A stretch of 64,000 nt of DNA from Pandoraea communis (GCF_902459745.1 NZ_CABPSJ010000010.1:16920-80919), one strand, 5' to 3'; shown: positions 1 to 7,661, counted from the first letter of the stretch. Numbers and translations: made by a program. The notes: generated by a model from the letters alone, not told the origin.

Positions 1-75
1 GACGGCACGACGCTCACCGACGCTTGGTGCAACGGCGATGGCCGTTGCGAAACCTGCGAAATGCAGCGTTTCTAA
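1..75 (+). CDS. C-terminal end of an unidentified protein (partial)
   Basis: Frame 1 is open from the window edge to a TAA at 73-75 and gives 24 residues ending in ETCEMQRF. It contains three cysteines, two of them in a C-E-T-C pair (CxxC), and most third codon positions are G or C, as in the real genes nearby. This looks like the tail of a coding sequence whose body lies before the window. The family cannot be named from so short a piece. Confidence 0.35.
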   Translation, partial: DGTTLTDAWCNGDGRCETCEMQRF

Positions 76-387
76 GGGTTTCGGGGCCTTCGAGGTGGAT
101 AGCGATGCCTGATACGCGCACAAAAATCGCGTAAAAAAATCCGGCGAAACCCGCGAAGAAATCGCGCCAGGAATTCACGGCGACAGGAACGAATCGGCAC
201 GTTGCGAACGAAACGACTCGAAATGCAGCGCCGATCACCGCTCAGCCTTGTGCGGCAAGCGCGCAACATAATTCGCGCACTACTCTCACAAAGCGATTTC
301 TTAGGTAGAATCGTCGGCGCAGCAAGACGTATCATTCGGGTGGCCGTTCTCCGACGGCACTTTCTTATTCTCATCGATTGGATCGAT
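76..387. other. Intergenic region upstream of the HU gene
   Basis: No supported gene. The reading frames that cross this stretch are rich in Arg and Cys and look like antisense or out-of-frame noise. A TAGAAT hexamer at 306-311 could be a -10 box for the HU gene, but no convincing -35 box lies at the right distance. Confidence 0.4.
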
Positions 388-846
388 ATGGCAACGGCAA
401 AGAAAGCAGCAGCAAAGAAGGCCCCTGTGGCGAAAAAAGCTCCGGCAGCAAAGAAGGCTCCGGTAGCGAAAAAGGCAGCCCCGAAGGCAGCTCCCAAGGC
501 AGCCCCGAAGGCAGCCGCCAGCGGCAAGGTTTCGCCGATCAAGGAAGCGTTCAACAAGACCCAGCTCGCAGCGCACCTCGCCGAACAATCGGCTGTCGCC
601 GTGAAGGAAGTCAAGGCAGTGCTGGCCGCGCTCGAGAACACCATCGTCAGCTCGCTGCACAAGAAGGGCGCTGGCGAATTCACGCTGCATGGCCTGTTCA
701 AGGTCACGTCGCAACAAATCGCTGCCAAGGCGAAGCGTTTCGGCAAGGACCCGTTCACGGGTCAAGAGCGTTGGTTCCCGGCCAAGCCGGCTTCGGTGCG
801 CGTGAAGGTTCGCCCGCTGAAGAAGGTCAAGGACGCTGCCCAGTAA
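388..846 (+). CDS. HU-family DNA-binding protein with histone-H1-like Lys/Ala/Pro tail
   Basis: A nucleoid-associated, DNA-binding protein of 152 residues. Residues 2 to about 47 are almost only Lys, Ala and Pro in repeated KKAP, KKAA and PKAA units, like the tail of eukaryotic histone H1. Residues from about 50 to 145 form an HU/IHF-like domain (FNKTQLAAHLAEQ at the start, GEFTLHGLFKV in the middle, basic PAKPASVRVKVRPLKK near the end). An upstream in-frame extension exists from 202, but ATG 388 is chosen because the tail begins there and the upstream residues do not resemble the family. Such tailed HU proteins are common in Burkholderiaceae. A strong terminator follows, so the gene is probably monocistronic. 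The repetitive tail is prone to length variation between strains (inference). Confidence 0.9.
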   Translation: MATAKKAAAKKAPVAKKAPAAKKAPVAKKAAPKAAPKAAPKAAASGKVSPIKEAFNKTQLAAHLAEQSAVAVKEVKAVLAALENTIVSSLHKKGAGEFTLHGLFKVTSQQIAAKAKRFGKDPFTGQERWFPAKPASVRVKVRPLKKVKDAAQ

Positions 847-1185
847 GTCTTGCTGTCGCGCCGCCGTGGCATCTGCGGCAGCGCGAATGGCAAAGACCCG
901 GCAGGCAAGGCCTGAATACGGTGCCGATTTCCGGCACCGTTTTTTTTCGTCCTCATTTTGTTTTCGCTCCCTGCCTGAGGCTGATTTCGTCATCCTCATC
1001 ATTTTGGCGATGAAGCACCGCTCAACCGAAACTTAGGGTTTTCGCTGGGGTTTGTGCGGAGTGGACGCATCTTGTGGCGCCCGCTACCATCGCTCGGGGA
1101 CAGCCGTCAGCCAGCAAATGGATGCACGCCTTGCACGACGAACTGGCGTTTTCGGCGATGTCTTCGCGGCCTCAGGAGACCCAGC
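847..1185. other. Intergenic region between HU and the binding-protein gene
   Basis: Holds the HU terminator at 919-947 and presumably the promoter of the 1186 gene. AGGAG at 1174-1178 is a good ribosome binding site for ATG 1186. No gene is supported. Confidence 0.5.
919..947 (+). terminator. Rho-independent terminator of the HU gene
   Basis: CGGTGCC at 919-925 pairs perfectly with GGCACCG at 933-939 and is followed by an unbroken run of eight T from 940. It sits about 70 bases after the HU stop codon. Confidence 0.9.
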
Positions 1186-2118
1186 ATGACTCGCAAGTTA
1201 TCGCGTCACCCTGCGCAATCGCAACACGTGTCATCGCACCCCGCCAGCCGGCGAACCGTTCCGGGCAGCGTGGATATCAGTTCCCGCCGCGGTTTTCTCG
1301 CCACGCTCGGCGTTGCTGCCATGCCGGCCGCATTCGTCGGATCGCTCGGCGGCACACTCGGCGGACTGCTCACCAGCACGCTGTCGCTATTCTCCGCCCC
1401 CGCCCACGCGCAGACCGTTGCCGGCATCAAGAAGAAGGGCACGCTTAACGTCGGCATGCTTATCGACTTCCCGCCGTATGGCACGACGAATGCGCAGGCG
1501 CAGCCGGACGGTTACGACGCTGACGTCGCGAAACTGCTGGCCAATGATCTGGGTGTGAAGCTCAACATCATGCCGGTGACCGGACCGAACCGGATTCCGT
1601 ATCTGCTCAGCGGCAAGGTAGATGTTCTCGTCGCCTCGCTCGCAATCACGCCCGAGCGTGCCAAGCAGGTCCAGTTCTCCAAACCGTACGCTGCCGCGAC
1701 CATCGTGCTGCTCGGCAAAACGGGCGCGCCCATCAAATCGGCCGCCGATCTGAAAGGCGTACGTGTCAGCGTTGCGCGTGCGAGTACACAGGACATGGCG
1801 CTCACCAAGACGGCCCCCGAAGGCACCGAGATCCGCCGTTTCGACGACGATGCTTCCGCGATGCAAGCGCTACTCACCGGACAGGTTGACGCCATCGGCT
1901 GCTCCGTGACGGTCGCGAACGCGATTCGTCAACGCGCGCCGGGCCAGTTCGAGCCGAAGTTCAATTTGCTGCAACAGGCGATGGGCATCGCGATGCGCCT
2001 CAATCAGCCGGAGTTACTGGCCGCGGTCAACGACTTCGTCACACGCAATACGGTCAACGGCGAGCTGAACAAACGATATCGCAAGTGGCTCGAGACCGAT
2101 CTTCCGAAGCTGGAGTAA
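1186..2118 (+). CDS. Tat-exported amino-acid-type solute-binding protein
   Basis: A 310-residue periplasmic solute-binding protein of family 3 (polar amino acid ABC uptake). The N-terminus has a twin-arginine motif, SRRGFLATLG, then a hydrophobic stretch and an SAPAHAQ cleavage region, so export by the Tat route is expected. The mature part opens with KKKGTLNVGMLIDFPPYG and contains GYDADVAKLLANDLGV, the classic start of this fold. ATG 1186 is chosen over the longer frame because AGGAG lies seven bases upstream and the twin-arginine motif is then well placed. No permease or ATPase gene is adjacent, so it is an orphan binding protein; the ligand cannot be read from sequence. Confidence 0.85.
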   Translation: MTRKLSRHPAQSQHVSSHPASRRTVPGSVDISSRRGFLATLGVAAMPAAFVGSLGGTLGGLLTSTLSLFSAPAHAQTVAGIKKKGTLNVGMLIDFPPYGTTNAQAQPDGYDADVAKLLANDLGVKLNIMPVTGPNRIPYLLSGKVDVLVASLAITPERAKQVQFSKPYAAATIVLLGKTGAPIKSAADLKGVRVSVARASTQDMALTKTAPEGTEIRRFDDDASAMQALLTGQVDAIGCSVTVANAIRQRAPGQFEPKFNLLQQAMGIAMRLNQPELLAAVNDFVTRNTVNGELNKRYRKWLETDLPKLE

Positions 2119-2294
2119 GCACCGCCGGTGATTCGCGCACGTTGCGCGTAGCACGGCAACAGTCCCCCCGAACCGTTGAGTGCCACACCAAGTCCGGCGA
2201 TCTGGCACAACGAGCGAGCCGCATAAGACATAGCTCCCCATAGCCGCCGCGAGTCACTGCCCCTCAGCGGCCGGGTGCCGGGTACCGCATCGGC

Positions 2295-2318
2295 ATATCG
2301 AAACGCGCATTTCGATAT
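2295..2318. promoter_or_regulatory. 24-bp palindrome, candidate operator
   Basis: ATATCGAAA (2295-2303) and TTTCGATAT (2310-2318) are perfect inverted arms around CGCGCA. Eleven of twelve base pairs match. No T-tract follows, so it is not a terminator. The element ATATCG-AAAC recurs with one inserted base inside the larger dyad at 2420-2464, which suggests a shared binding protein. The target gene is unknown. Confidence 0.45.
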
Positions 2319-2419
2319 AGTTTCCGCACTTTTTCCTCCCTCCCAAATACCTCGCTCTCCCCGTCCGACAGGGATTTCACCCATTTTCCACAGGATCGCT
2401 ACGTAAGAAAATTTTGCTT

Positions 2420-2464
2420 TCGATGCAATTTAGATATATCGTAAACATGTCTCAATTACATCGA
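2420..2464. promoter_or_regulatory. 45-bp dyad, likely PadR autoregulatory operator
   Basis: TCGATGCAATT (2420-2430) faces AATTACATCGA (2454-2464), and AGATATA (2432-2438) faces CATGTCT (2446-2452). Both pairs share one centre at 2442, and sixteen of twenty-two positions pair. The dyad ends two bases before the AAGGAG ribosome binding site of the padR gene. PadR-family repressors bind such dyads as dimers and often repress their own genes, so autoregulation is the simplest reading. Confidence 0.6.
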
Positions 2465-2478
2465 TAAGGAGTCGCATC

Positions 2479-3126
2479 ATGCGTGGATCACGTGGCGATT
2501 TCATGGGCCGTGGCCCGCTGGACCTGGACAAAATGGATTTTGGCGACGAGCGGCGTGGTGCACGCCACGGACGGCGCGGCGCTGGCGAAGGCTATGGTGA
2601 CGGCCGTTTCGGACGTGACGATGAAGTCCGAGGCGCACGAGGTGGCCGGGGCGGACGCGGCGGCGGCCGCCTTTTCAGTCACGGCGGCTTGCGACTCGTG
2701 CTGCTGCATCTGATTGCCCAACAACCGCGTCACGGTTACGAACTCATCAAAGCCATCGAAGAGAGCGTGAACGGGACGTATAGCCCGAGCCCAGGCGTTG
2801 TCTACCCGACGCTCACGTTGCTCGAAGAAATGGGCTACATCCGCGTGCAGGAAAGCGCGGGCGACAGCCAGCGCAAGTCTTACGAGATCACCGACGCCGG
2901 GCGCGAGTATCTGGCCGAAAACGAAGACTCGATCACGGAACTGCTCGCGCGGCTCGCAACACGCCGCGAACGCTCGGAAGAGATGCCGCCACAAGTCATG
3001 CGCGCGCTGCATAACTTCAAATATGCCGTGCATTTGCGTCTGGGCGGCGAGCCGCTCACGACCGAACAAGCCAACGCGTTCGCCGCGATTCTCGACGCGG
3101 CCGCGCAACAACTGGAGCGACTCTGA
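2479..3126 (+). CDS. PadR-family transcriptional regulator (YqjI-like) with Gly/Arg-rich N-terminus
   Basis: A 215-residue PadR regulator. The winged helix covers about residues 70-150 (LRLVLLHLIAQQPRHGYELI, then SPGVVYPTLTLLEEMGYI), followed by a C-terminal dimerisation region. Residues 1-67 are an unusual extension full of Gly, Arg and Asp with RGG-like repeats. E. coli YqjI, a nickel-responsive PadR protein that controls the ferric reductase YqjH, also has an N-terminal extension, but that one is His-rich; this one has very few His. AAGGAG at 2466-2471 supports ATG 2479. The stop overlaps the next start (ATGA at 3123-3128), so the two genes are co-translated. The downstream partner supports a role in iron or metal homeostasis. 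Confidence 0.85.
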   Translation: MRGSRGDFMGRGPLDLDKMDFGDERRGARHGRRGAGEGYGDGRFGRDDEVRGARGGRGGRGGGRLFSHGGLRLVLLHLIAQQPRHGYELIKAIEESVNGTYSPSPGVVYPTLTLLEEMGYIRVQESAGDSQRKSYEITDAGREYLAENEDSITELLARLATRRERSEEMPPQVMRALHNFKYAVHLRLGGEPLTTEQANAFAAILDAAAQQLERL

Positions 3127-3965
3127 TGCAAAACAACGCTGCACCGAACGCCATCCCCGATCGCACGCCGCAACGGGTGCGCCACGAACTTCGCATGCGG
3201 CTGCTCGAAGTGCGCAGCGTCGAGTCGCTCACGCCGCACATGGTGCGCGTGACGCTCTGCGGCAACGACCTCGAAGGCTTCACCAGCCCCGGCTTCGACG
3301 ACCACGTCAAACTCTTCTTCCCCAACCCCGAGACCGGTGAACTGGCACTGCCGCAGATCGGTGCCGAGGGCGTGGCCAAACCGGCGCCCGGCGACGCACC
3401 GCGGCTCATGCGCGACTACACGCCGCGCCAATATGACGCGGCGACGAAAACGCTCGTGATCGATTTCGCCATGCATGAATCGGGGCCGGCCACCCAGTGG
3501 GCGCGCACGGCCAAACCGGGAGACCGCATCGGCGTGGGCGGCCCGCGTGGCTCGTTCGTCATTCCCATGAACTTCGACGGCTACGTGCTCATCGGCGACG
3601 ACACGGCACTGCCGGCGATTGCGCGACGCCTGACCGAGCTACCCGCCGGCGCACTGGTGTTCGTCTTCGTTGAAGTCGACAGTCCGGCCGACCGTCTGCG
3701 CTTCGCGAGCAACGCCGATGTGGTGGTGGAATGGATCTATCGTGAAGGCAAGCCTGCTGGCGAAAGCACGGCCCTGCTCGACGCGCTTCAGGTCGCCACG
3801 TTGCCCAGCGGCGATATCCACGTATGGGTCGCGGCCGAAGCTGGCGTGGCGAAGGCCGTGCGCCGCCATCTCGTCGACACTCGCGGCCTCAACCCGAAAT
3901 GGGTGAAGGCGGCCGCCTACTGGCGACGCGGCGACGCCGCCGTGCACGAGAATCTGGACGATTGA
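3126..3965 (+). CDS. Siderophore-interacting protein / ferric-chelate reductase (YqjH/ViuB family)
   Basis: A 279-residue cytoplasmic FAD- and NAD(P)H-dependent reductase of the siderophore-interacting family, which releases iron from ferric chelates by reduction. The FAD domain contains the family signature RDYTPRQYD, and the NAD(P) domain contains GPRGSFVI and IGDDTALPAIARRL. The C-terminus WVKAAAYWRRGDAAVHE is also typical. It overlaps the end of the padR gene by one base, matching the YqjI-YqjH regulator/reductase pairing, although those two genes are divergent in E. coli. The dyad at 2420-2464 probably controls both. Confidence 0.88.
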   Translation: MQNNAAPNAIPDRTPQRVRHELRMRLLEVRSVESLTPHMVRVTLCGNDLEGFTSPGFDDHVKLFFPNPETGELALPQIGAEGVAKPAPGDAPRLMRDYTPRQYDAATKTLVIDFAMHESGPATQWARTAKPGDRIGVGGPRGSFVIPMNFDGYVLIGDDTALPAIARRLTELPAGALVFVFVEVDSPADRLRFASNADVVVEWIYREGKPAGESTALLDALQVATLPSGDIHVWVAAEAGVAKAVRRHLVDTRGLNPKWVKAAAYWRRGDAAVHENLDD

Positions 3966-4024
3966 AGGCGTGGCAGCGCGTGTATGCTTTCTATCCTCTG
4001 CTCAAGAGAGAACGCTTAGTACGT

Positions 4025-4375
4025 ATGGATACGCCACCGTTGCCCGACACGAACCTCTTTGCCGGCCTGCCCTCGCACCCCGATCCGAAGGCGGCCGAGC
4101 AGTTCGACACATTGCTCGCCCGGCCGGGGCTGCGGGTCGAGCGCATCGTCTCGACCGGACAGGCATCCCCCGCGGGCTTCTGGTACGACCAGGCGCAGCA
4201 TGAGTGGGTCGTGTTGCTCACCGGCGCTGCGGGTCTGGCTTTCGCCGATACGCCCGGTCAGACGCTTGTGCTGACAGCGGGCGACGCGGTGACGATTGCC
4301 GCCCATCGGCGTCATCGTGTGGCCTGGACAGCCCAAGGCGAAACCACCGTCTGGCTGGCGATTCACTACGATTGA
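4025..4375 (+). CDS. Small cupin-domain protein
   Basis: A 116-residue single-domain cupin. The beta-barrel motifs are visible as GFWYDQAQHEWVVLLTGAAGL (first motif, with a shortened histidine pattern) and LTAGDAVTIAAHRRHRVAWT (second motif, with the conserved GD and H). The ORF is open upstream to 3824 but would then overlap the reductase gene in another frame, so ATG 4025 is used. No strong ribosome binding site is visible. It lies 60 bases after the reductase on the same strand and may be its co-transcribed partner. Such cupins are often annotated as phosphoribosylaminoimidazole-carboxylase-like; no activity can be assigned. Confidence 0.75.
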   Translation: MDTPPLPDTNLFAGLPSHPDPKAAEQFDTLLARPGLRVERIVSTGQASPAGFWYDQAQHEWVVLLTGAAGLAFADTPGQTLVLTAGDAVTIAAHRRHRVAWTAQGETTVWLAIHYD

Positions 4376-4528
4376 CGCCGGTCCGTCCGTCCCCTTTGGA
4401 GAAATTCCCTGCCGTATTTCGGAATTGCCTGATAGAAATGCCAGGAACAAATTCCGACTATGAAAACGCGCCCGGGGATGTCGAATCTCGGCACCCGGAG
4501 GGCGGTTCACCCAAGGGGGTACGACGAC

Positions 4529-4876
4529 ATGGAGCAACGCAAAAGACACGACGGCTTCGAGCGTTGGGCAGCGGGCGCGACAGCGCGTCAGATAGGGCGG
4601 GACGATGCTCGTTGGCGCGTGTTTCGCGCACCGGAGCAGGCAGACTTTCACGGGTTCGTCGTCTGGTGTTACACGCAGGGCGTATTTCTCGGTCAGGAGT
4701 TTGACCGGCGTACCGACACCATCACGCATTGCTACGTGCGTAACGGTGCCTGGGCCGTGCAATTCGATTCGTATGGGGAAGCTTGTGAGCGTGCTTTCGA
4801 CATTCACACGCCGACACTGATTCTGTACGCACCGGAGCGCAACGGCAGCGTTTTCATCACCAGCACCGAGCAGTAG
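4529..4876 (+). CDS. Hypothetical protein, 115 residues
   Basis: I do not recognise this protein. ATG 4529 is preceded by AAGGGGG at 4513-4519, and the frame then runs to a stop followed 36 bases later by a strong terminator. The protein starts MEQRKRHDGFERW, is soluble with no membrane segment or signal peptide, and mixes aromatic and charged residues (WCYTQGVFLGQEFDRR, DSYGEACERAF). The frame is open to 4460 but lacks a ribosome binding site there. A longer antisense frame exists from 4016 to 4888, but it also runs against the cupin gene and lacks recognisable features. Confidence 0.55.
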   Translation: MEQRKRHDGFERWAAGATARQIGRDDARWRVFRAPEQADFHGFVVWCYTQGVFLGQEFDRRTDTITHCYVRNGAWAVQFDSYGEACERAFDIHTPTLILYAPERNGSVFITSTEQ

Positions 4877-4912
4877 GCAGCGCGTCACACCGCTGTCGGC
4901 TGCACCAAGACG

Positions 4913-4948
4913 GCACCGGCCGGCAGTACGCCGGCTGGTGCATTTTTT
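4913..4948 (+). terminator. Rho-independent terminator
   Basis: GCACCGGCCGGC at 4913-4924 pairs with GCCGGCTGGTGC at 4930-4941 (eleven of twelve pairs plus one G-T), followed by A and six T. It closes the rightward unit that ends with the 4529 gene. Confidence 0.88.
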
Positions 4949-5005
4949 GGGGGGGCTTCACCCGTCGCGCAGGTGGCGGCAAGCACTCGCGCCCGGCAGG
5001 CTGGA

Positions 5006-5761
5006 TCAGGGGTAGTGACGGATGTCGTCGATCTCGGTCTGGCCGAAATCGTCACGCTCGGTCAGCGCCAGAATGCGGCGAGCCACATCTTCCGGCGAAG
5101 CGAGTTTGCCGCTCGCCTTGAGGTCCTGAAAACGTGCCAGTGCCGGAAAACTCTCCGCGCTGCTGCTGCGAATGGTCTCCTGCATACCGGTATCGACCAC
5201 GCCGGGGGCCAGCGACACCGCCTGCACACCGTGTTCCCGATGTTCAGCGTTGACCACCCGCGTATACATATCCAGCGCTGCCTTGGTCGAGCAGTAGACC
5301 GCCCAGCCAGCGTTCGGATTGCGGCCGGCGCCCGACGAGATATTCACAATCTGCCGTTTGGCGGCCAGCCCTTGCGTGGCGGTAAGAAAGCGGGCTGTGA
5401 GCAACATGACCGAGGTCACGTTCAGTGCGAATGCCGCACCGATGGCGGCCGGGTCCGTCAGGGCCGAGCTGTTGGCAACCGGGTTGACCGTCCCAGCGTT
5501 GTTGATCAGCAGATAGCGGCCGGCGTCGCGCGGCAGCGCGGCGAAGATTCGATTGGCGACCTGCGCCGTAGCCTGGGTATCGGCCAGATCGACGGCGATT
5601 TGTTCGAGCGTGACACCTTGCGCGCTCGCCAAGGCGGCGAGGTCGTCGTCCGTGCGACGTGCCAGCGTCACGAGATGGGTGCCGGGGGCGAGCAAACCGC
5701 GTGCGAGCGCCGCGCCGAGACCACGGGATGCGCCGGTAAGGATGGCAATCGTTTGGGACAT
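5006..5761 (-). CDS. SDR-family NAD(P)-dependent oxidoreductase (benzil-reductase-like)
   Basis: A 251-residue classical short-chain dehydrogenase. The cofactor motif TGASRGLG lies at residues 9-16, NNAG near 90, and the catalytic Y-x-x-x-K in YCSTKAALDMY, followed by SLAPGVVDTGM. The sequence resembles the (S)-benzoin-forming benzil reductase / sepiapterin-reductase branch (YueD-like). The start is taken at 5761, where the cofactor motif is correctly spaced; the open frame continues to 5869. The gene is transcribed away from the phosphonate operon. The substrate is unknown, and no partner gene is adjacent. Confidence 0.82.
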   Translation of the reverse strand: MSQTIAILTGASRGLGAALARGLLAPGTHLVTLARRTDDDLAALASAQGVTLEQIAVDLADTQATAQVANRIFAALPRDAGRYLLINNAGTVNPVANSSALTDPAAIGAAFALNVTSVMLLTARFLTATQGLAAKRQIVNISSGAGRNPNAGWAVYCSTKAALDMYTRVVNAEHREHGVQAVSLAPGVVDTGMQETIRSSSAESFPALARFQDLKASGKLASPEDVARRILALTERDDFGQTEIDDIRHYP

Positions 5762-6149
5762 GGGGAGATGTGCGGTCGGATAACACCGCAAAAAGGGACT
5801 AACGGGAGCGCCATTATCCGCGCATCGACCCGGCACCGCTATCCCGGCCACTCGCCATTTGCCGGTCAAGCCGGGCGTGAAGGTTTGTGCGGACCGCTAC
5901 CGGTGCGTCGAAACGACACCGGGTGCCGGCAAGCGAAACGGAGTATTGCGGAATATAATTGCAAATTCATTGCGCTTATAACCTAAGGTAGTAAAAACGT
6001 ATTTGGCGAGGCCCCGGAACGATCGGCACGCTAGCGCGGCGAGACGTTTATCGCGCGTCAATTCCCCGAATCGTCAAGGTTGTCGCGGTAAGTACAGGTC
6101 TTTTAGGTGCACTGCACATTACCGCCTTATGGGTATATATTCCCCCCTC
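5762..6149. promoter_or_regulatory. Divergent intergenic region before the phosphonate operon
   Basis: About 390 bases between the leftward SDR and the rightward phosphonate operon. It contains an AT-rich island at 5944-5999 with a perfect TATAAT at 5954-5959 and a second -10-like TATAAC at 5977-5982. No -35 box is clear for either. A further TATATAT lies at 6133-6140, just before the operon's first likely start codon. Candidate promoters only; I see no gene. Confidence 0.35.
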
Positions 6150-7661
6150 ATGGAAACGATACCGAAAATCATTTCGGCGCCTGCTGCTGCGCCGGCCACA
6201 AGCAATACCGCACGTCCCGTGCCGCCGCGCCCGCGCCAATACGATGCGCGGCTTGCGCGCTGGATGGTCACGCCGCTCGTCGACACCCGAGTCAGCCCGA
6301 ACCACCTCACAACGCTTCGCCTGATCGTCGGGCTGGCCTGCACCTGGGCATTTGCGCAAGGTAGCTACGCGATGGCCAATCTGGGCGCCGTGTTGCTCGT
6401 GCTGTCGAACTTCATCGACCACACGGACGGCGAACTGGCGCGCATCAGCGGTAAGACGAGCCGCATTGGCCACCTGTATGACCTGGCCTCGGACGCCTTG
6501 GTCACCGTGCTGCTGTTCGGCGGTATCGGCATGGGCGTGGCGGCTGTCGCCCCGGACCCATACCCGCTGCCCGTGCCGCTCTCGGCATCCGCGCTCGGCT
6601 GGATTGCCGGCATTGCGGTGGCCCTGGTCTTCTTCCTGCGCATGCGCATCGAAGACCGCGTGGGCAAGGCCGGCACGAAGCAGGCATCCGTCGGCGGCTT
6701 CGAGACGGAAGATGTGCTTTATCTGATGCCGCTCGTCACGCTGTTCGACGGCACGCGCGGCTTCCTGATTGCCGCCGCCATCGGCGCGCCGATCTTCGCG
6801 CTGCTCGTGATCGCCGACTACGTGCGCGTCATGCGCCGCGCGCTGCCGGTCGAAGCCGGTGAGTCTGCCGCCACGGCCGAGGCCGCCACCGCCGTCGAGG
6901 CAGCCCAGCCGATGGCGCCTGCGGCGTTCGCGGCAGACGCCGAAATCGAACGTGCACTGGACGCCATCGACTTCGACGCCGCGACCCGCGAGTTCAAGTC
7001 GCAGGACGCATTCATCTATCTCGAGAAGTTCCTGCCGAAAGCGGTCACGGAACAATTGATCGCCGTGGTTCGCTCGGTCACGCCGAACGTCAATCGCAAC
7101 TACCTTCCCGGTCACAAACAGGGCGGCAGCGTGAGCCGTCATACGCTCGACGAGCTTGCCCCGTTCGTGGCCGAGTTGTACCGCTCGCCCGCCCTGATGC
7201 GTTTCCTGGAGCGTCTGGCCGGTGAAAAGCTGTTGCCGTCGCCGCAAGACGACCCGCACGCATATGCGCTGTATTACTACACGCGTCCGGGCGATCACAT
7301 CGGCTGGCACTATGACACGTCCTACTACAAGGGCCGCCGCTACACGCTGCTGCTTGGCGTGGTGGACCAATCGAGCTGCAAGCTCGAATACCGGCTTCAC
7401 ACCCGCAACCCCGGCGTGGCGCAAGTCGAAGGCGCAGTGGCGTATCCACCCGGTGCGCTGGTGTTCTTCGACGGGGACAAACTGCATCACCGGATCACAC
7501 CGCTCGGCGAAAATGAGGAGCGAATCTCGCTCACGTTCGAGTATGTGACCGACCCGCGCATGGGCACATGGCAGCGCTTCATCTCGAACATGAAAGACGC
7601 CATCGCCTACTTCGGTTTCCGCCAAGTGTTTCGTCAGCTATTGGGACGGACGAAACGCTAA
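6150..7661 (+). CDS. CDP-alcohol phosphatidyltransferase fused to a 2OG-Fe(II) oxygenase
   Basis: A two-domain enzyme of about 503 residues. The N-terminal half is a membrane CDP-alcohol phosphatidyltransferase with the full signature DG-x2-AR-x8-G-x3-D-x3-D (D93, G94, A97, R98, G107, D111, D115) and several hydrophobic helices. A low-complexity Ala/Glu linker (about 230-265) leads to a C-terminal 2-oxoglutarate/Fe(II) dioxygenase domain: HYD at 387-389 supplies H and D, HH at 446-447 the second His, and R459 the likely 2OG contact. In this operon the first domain would transfer a CMP-activated phosphonate to a lipid alcohol, and the second could hydroxylate the head group (inference). The start is uncertain: ATG 6129 or 6150 fits, neither with a good ribosome binding site. 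The next gene starts at the base after the stop. Confidence 0.8.
   Translation: METIPKIISAPAAAPATSNTARPVPPRPRQYDARLARWMVTPLVDTRVSPNHLTTLRLIVGLACTWAFAQGSYAMANLGAVLLVLSNFIDHTDGELARISGKTSRIGHLYDLASDALVTVLLFGGIGMGVAAVAPDPYPLPVPLSASALGWIAGIAVALVFFLRMRIEDRVGKAGTKQASVGGFETEDVLYLMPLVTLFDGTRGFLIAAAIGAPIFALLVIADYVRVMRRALPVEAGESAATAEAATAVEAAQPMAPAAFAADAEIERALDAIDFDAATREFKSQDAFIYLEKFLPKAVTEQLIAVVRSVTPNVNRNYLPGHKQGGSVSRHTLDELAPFVAELYRSPALMRFLERLAGEKLLPSPQDDPHAYALYYYTRPGDHIGWHYDTSYYKGRRYTLLLGVVDQSSCKLEYRLHTRNPGVAQVEGAVAYPPGALVFFDGDKLHHRITPLGENEERISLTFEYVTDPRMGTWQRFISNMKDAIAYFGFRQVFRQLLGRTKR

Larger units (their letters stand above)
2119..2478. other. Regulatory intergenic region upstream of the padR gene
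   Basis: About 360 bases with no supported gene. The distal half carries a short perfect-arm palindrome at 2295-2318 and the proximal part a 45-bp dyad at 2420-2464 just before the ribosome binding site. The last 80 bases are much richer in A and T than the surroundings, as expected for a promoter. Confidence 0.6.

Noticed and set aside
2004-2384. Minus-strand frames between the binding-protein and padR genes
   Set aside because: They run into the 3' end of the binding-protein gene and contain no recognisable domain or ribosome binding site.
4016-4888. A 290-codon minus-strand frame across the cupin and hypothetical genes
   Set aside because: The plus-strand genes there have ribosome binding sites and a correctly oriented terminator.
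6003-7661. Starting the phosphatidyltransferase gene at 6003
   Set aside because: The first 40 or so codons are Arg-rich and unlike the family; ATG 6129 or 6150 gives a natural N-terminus.
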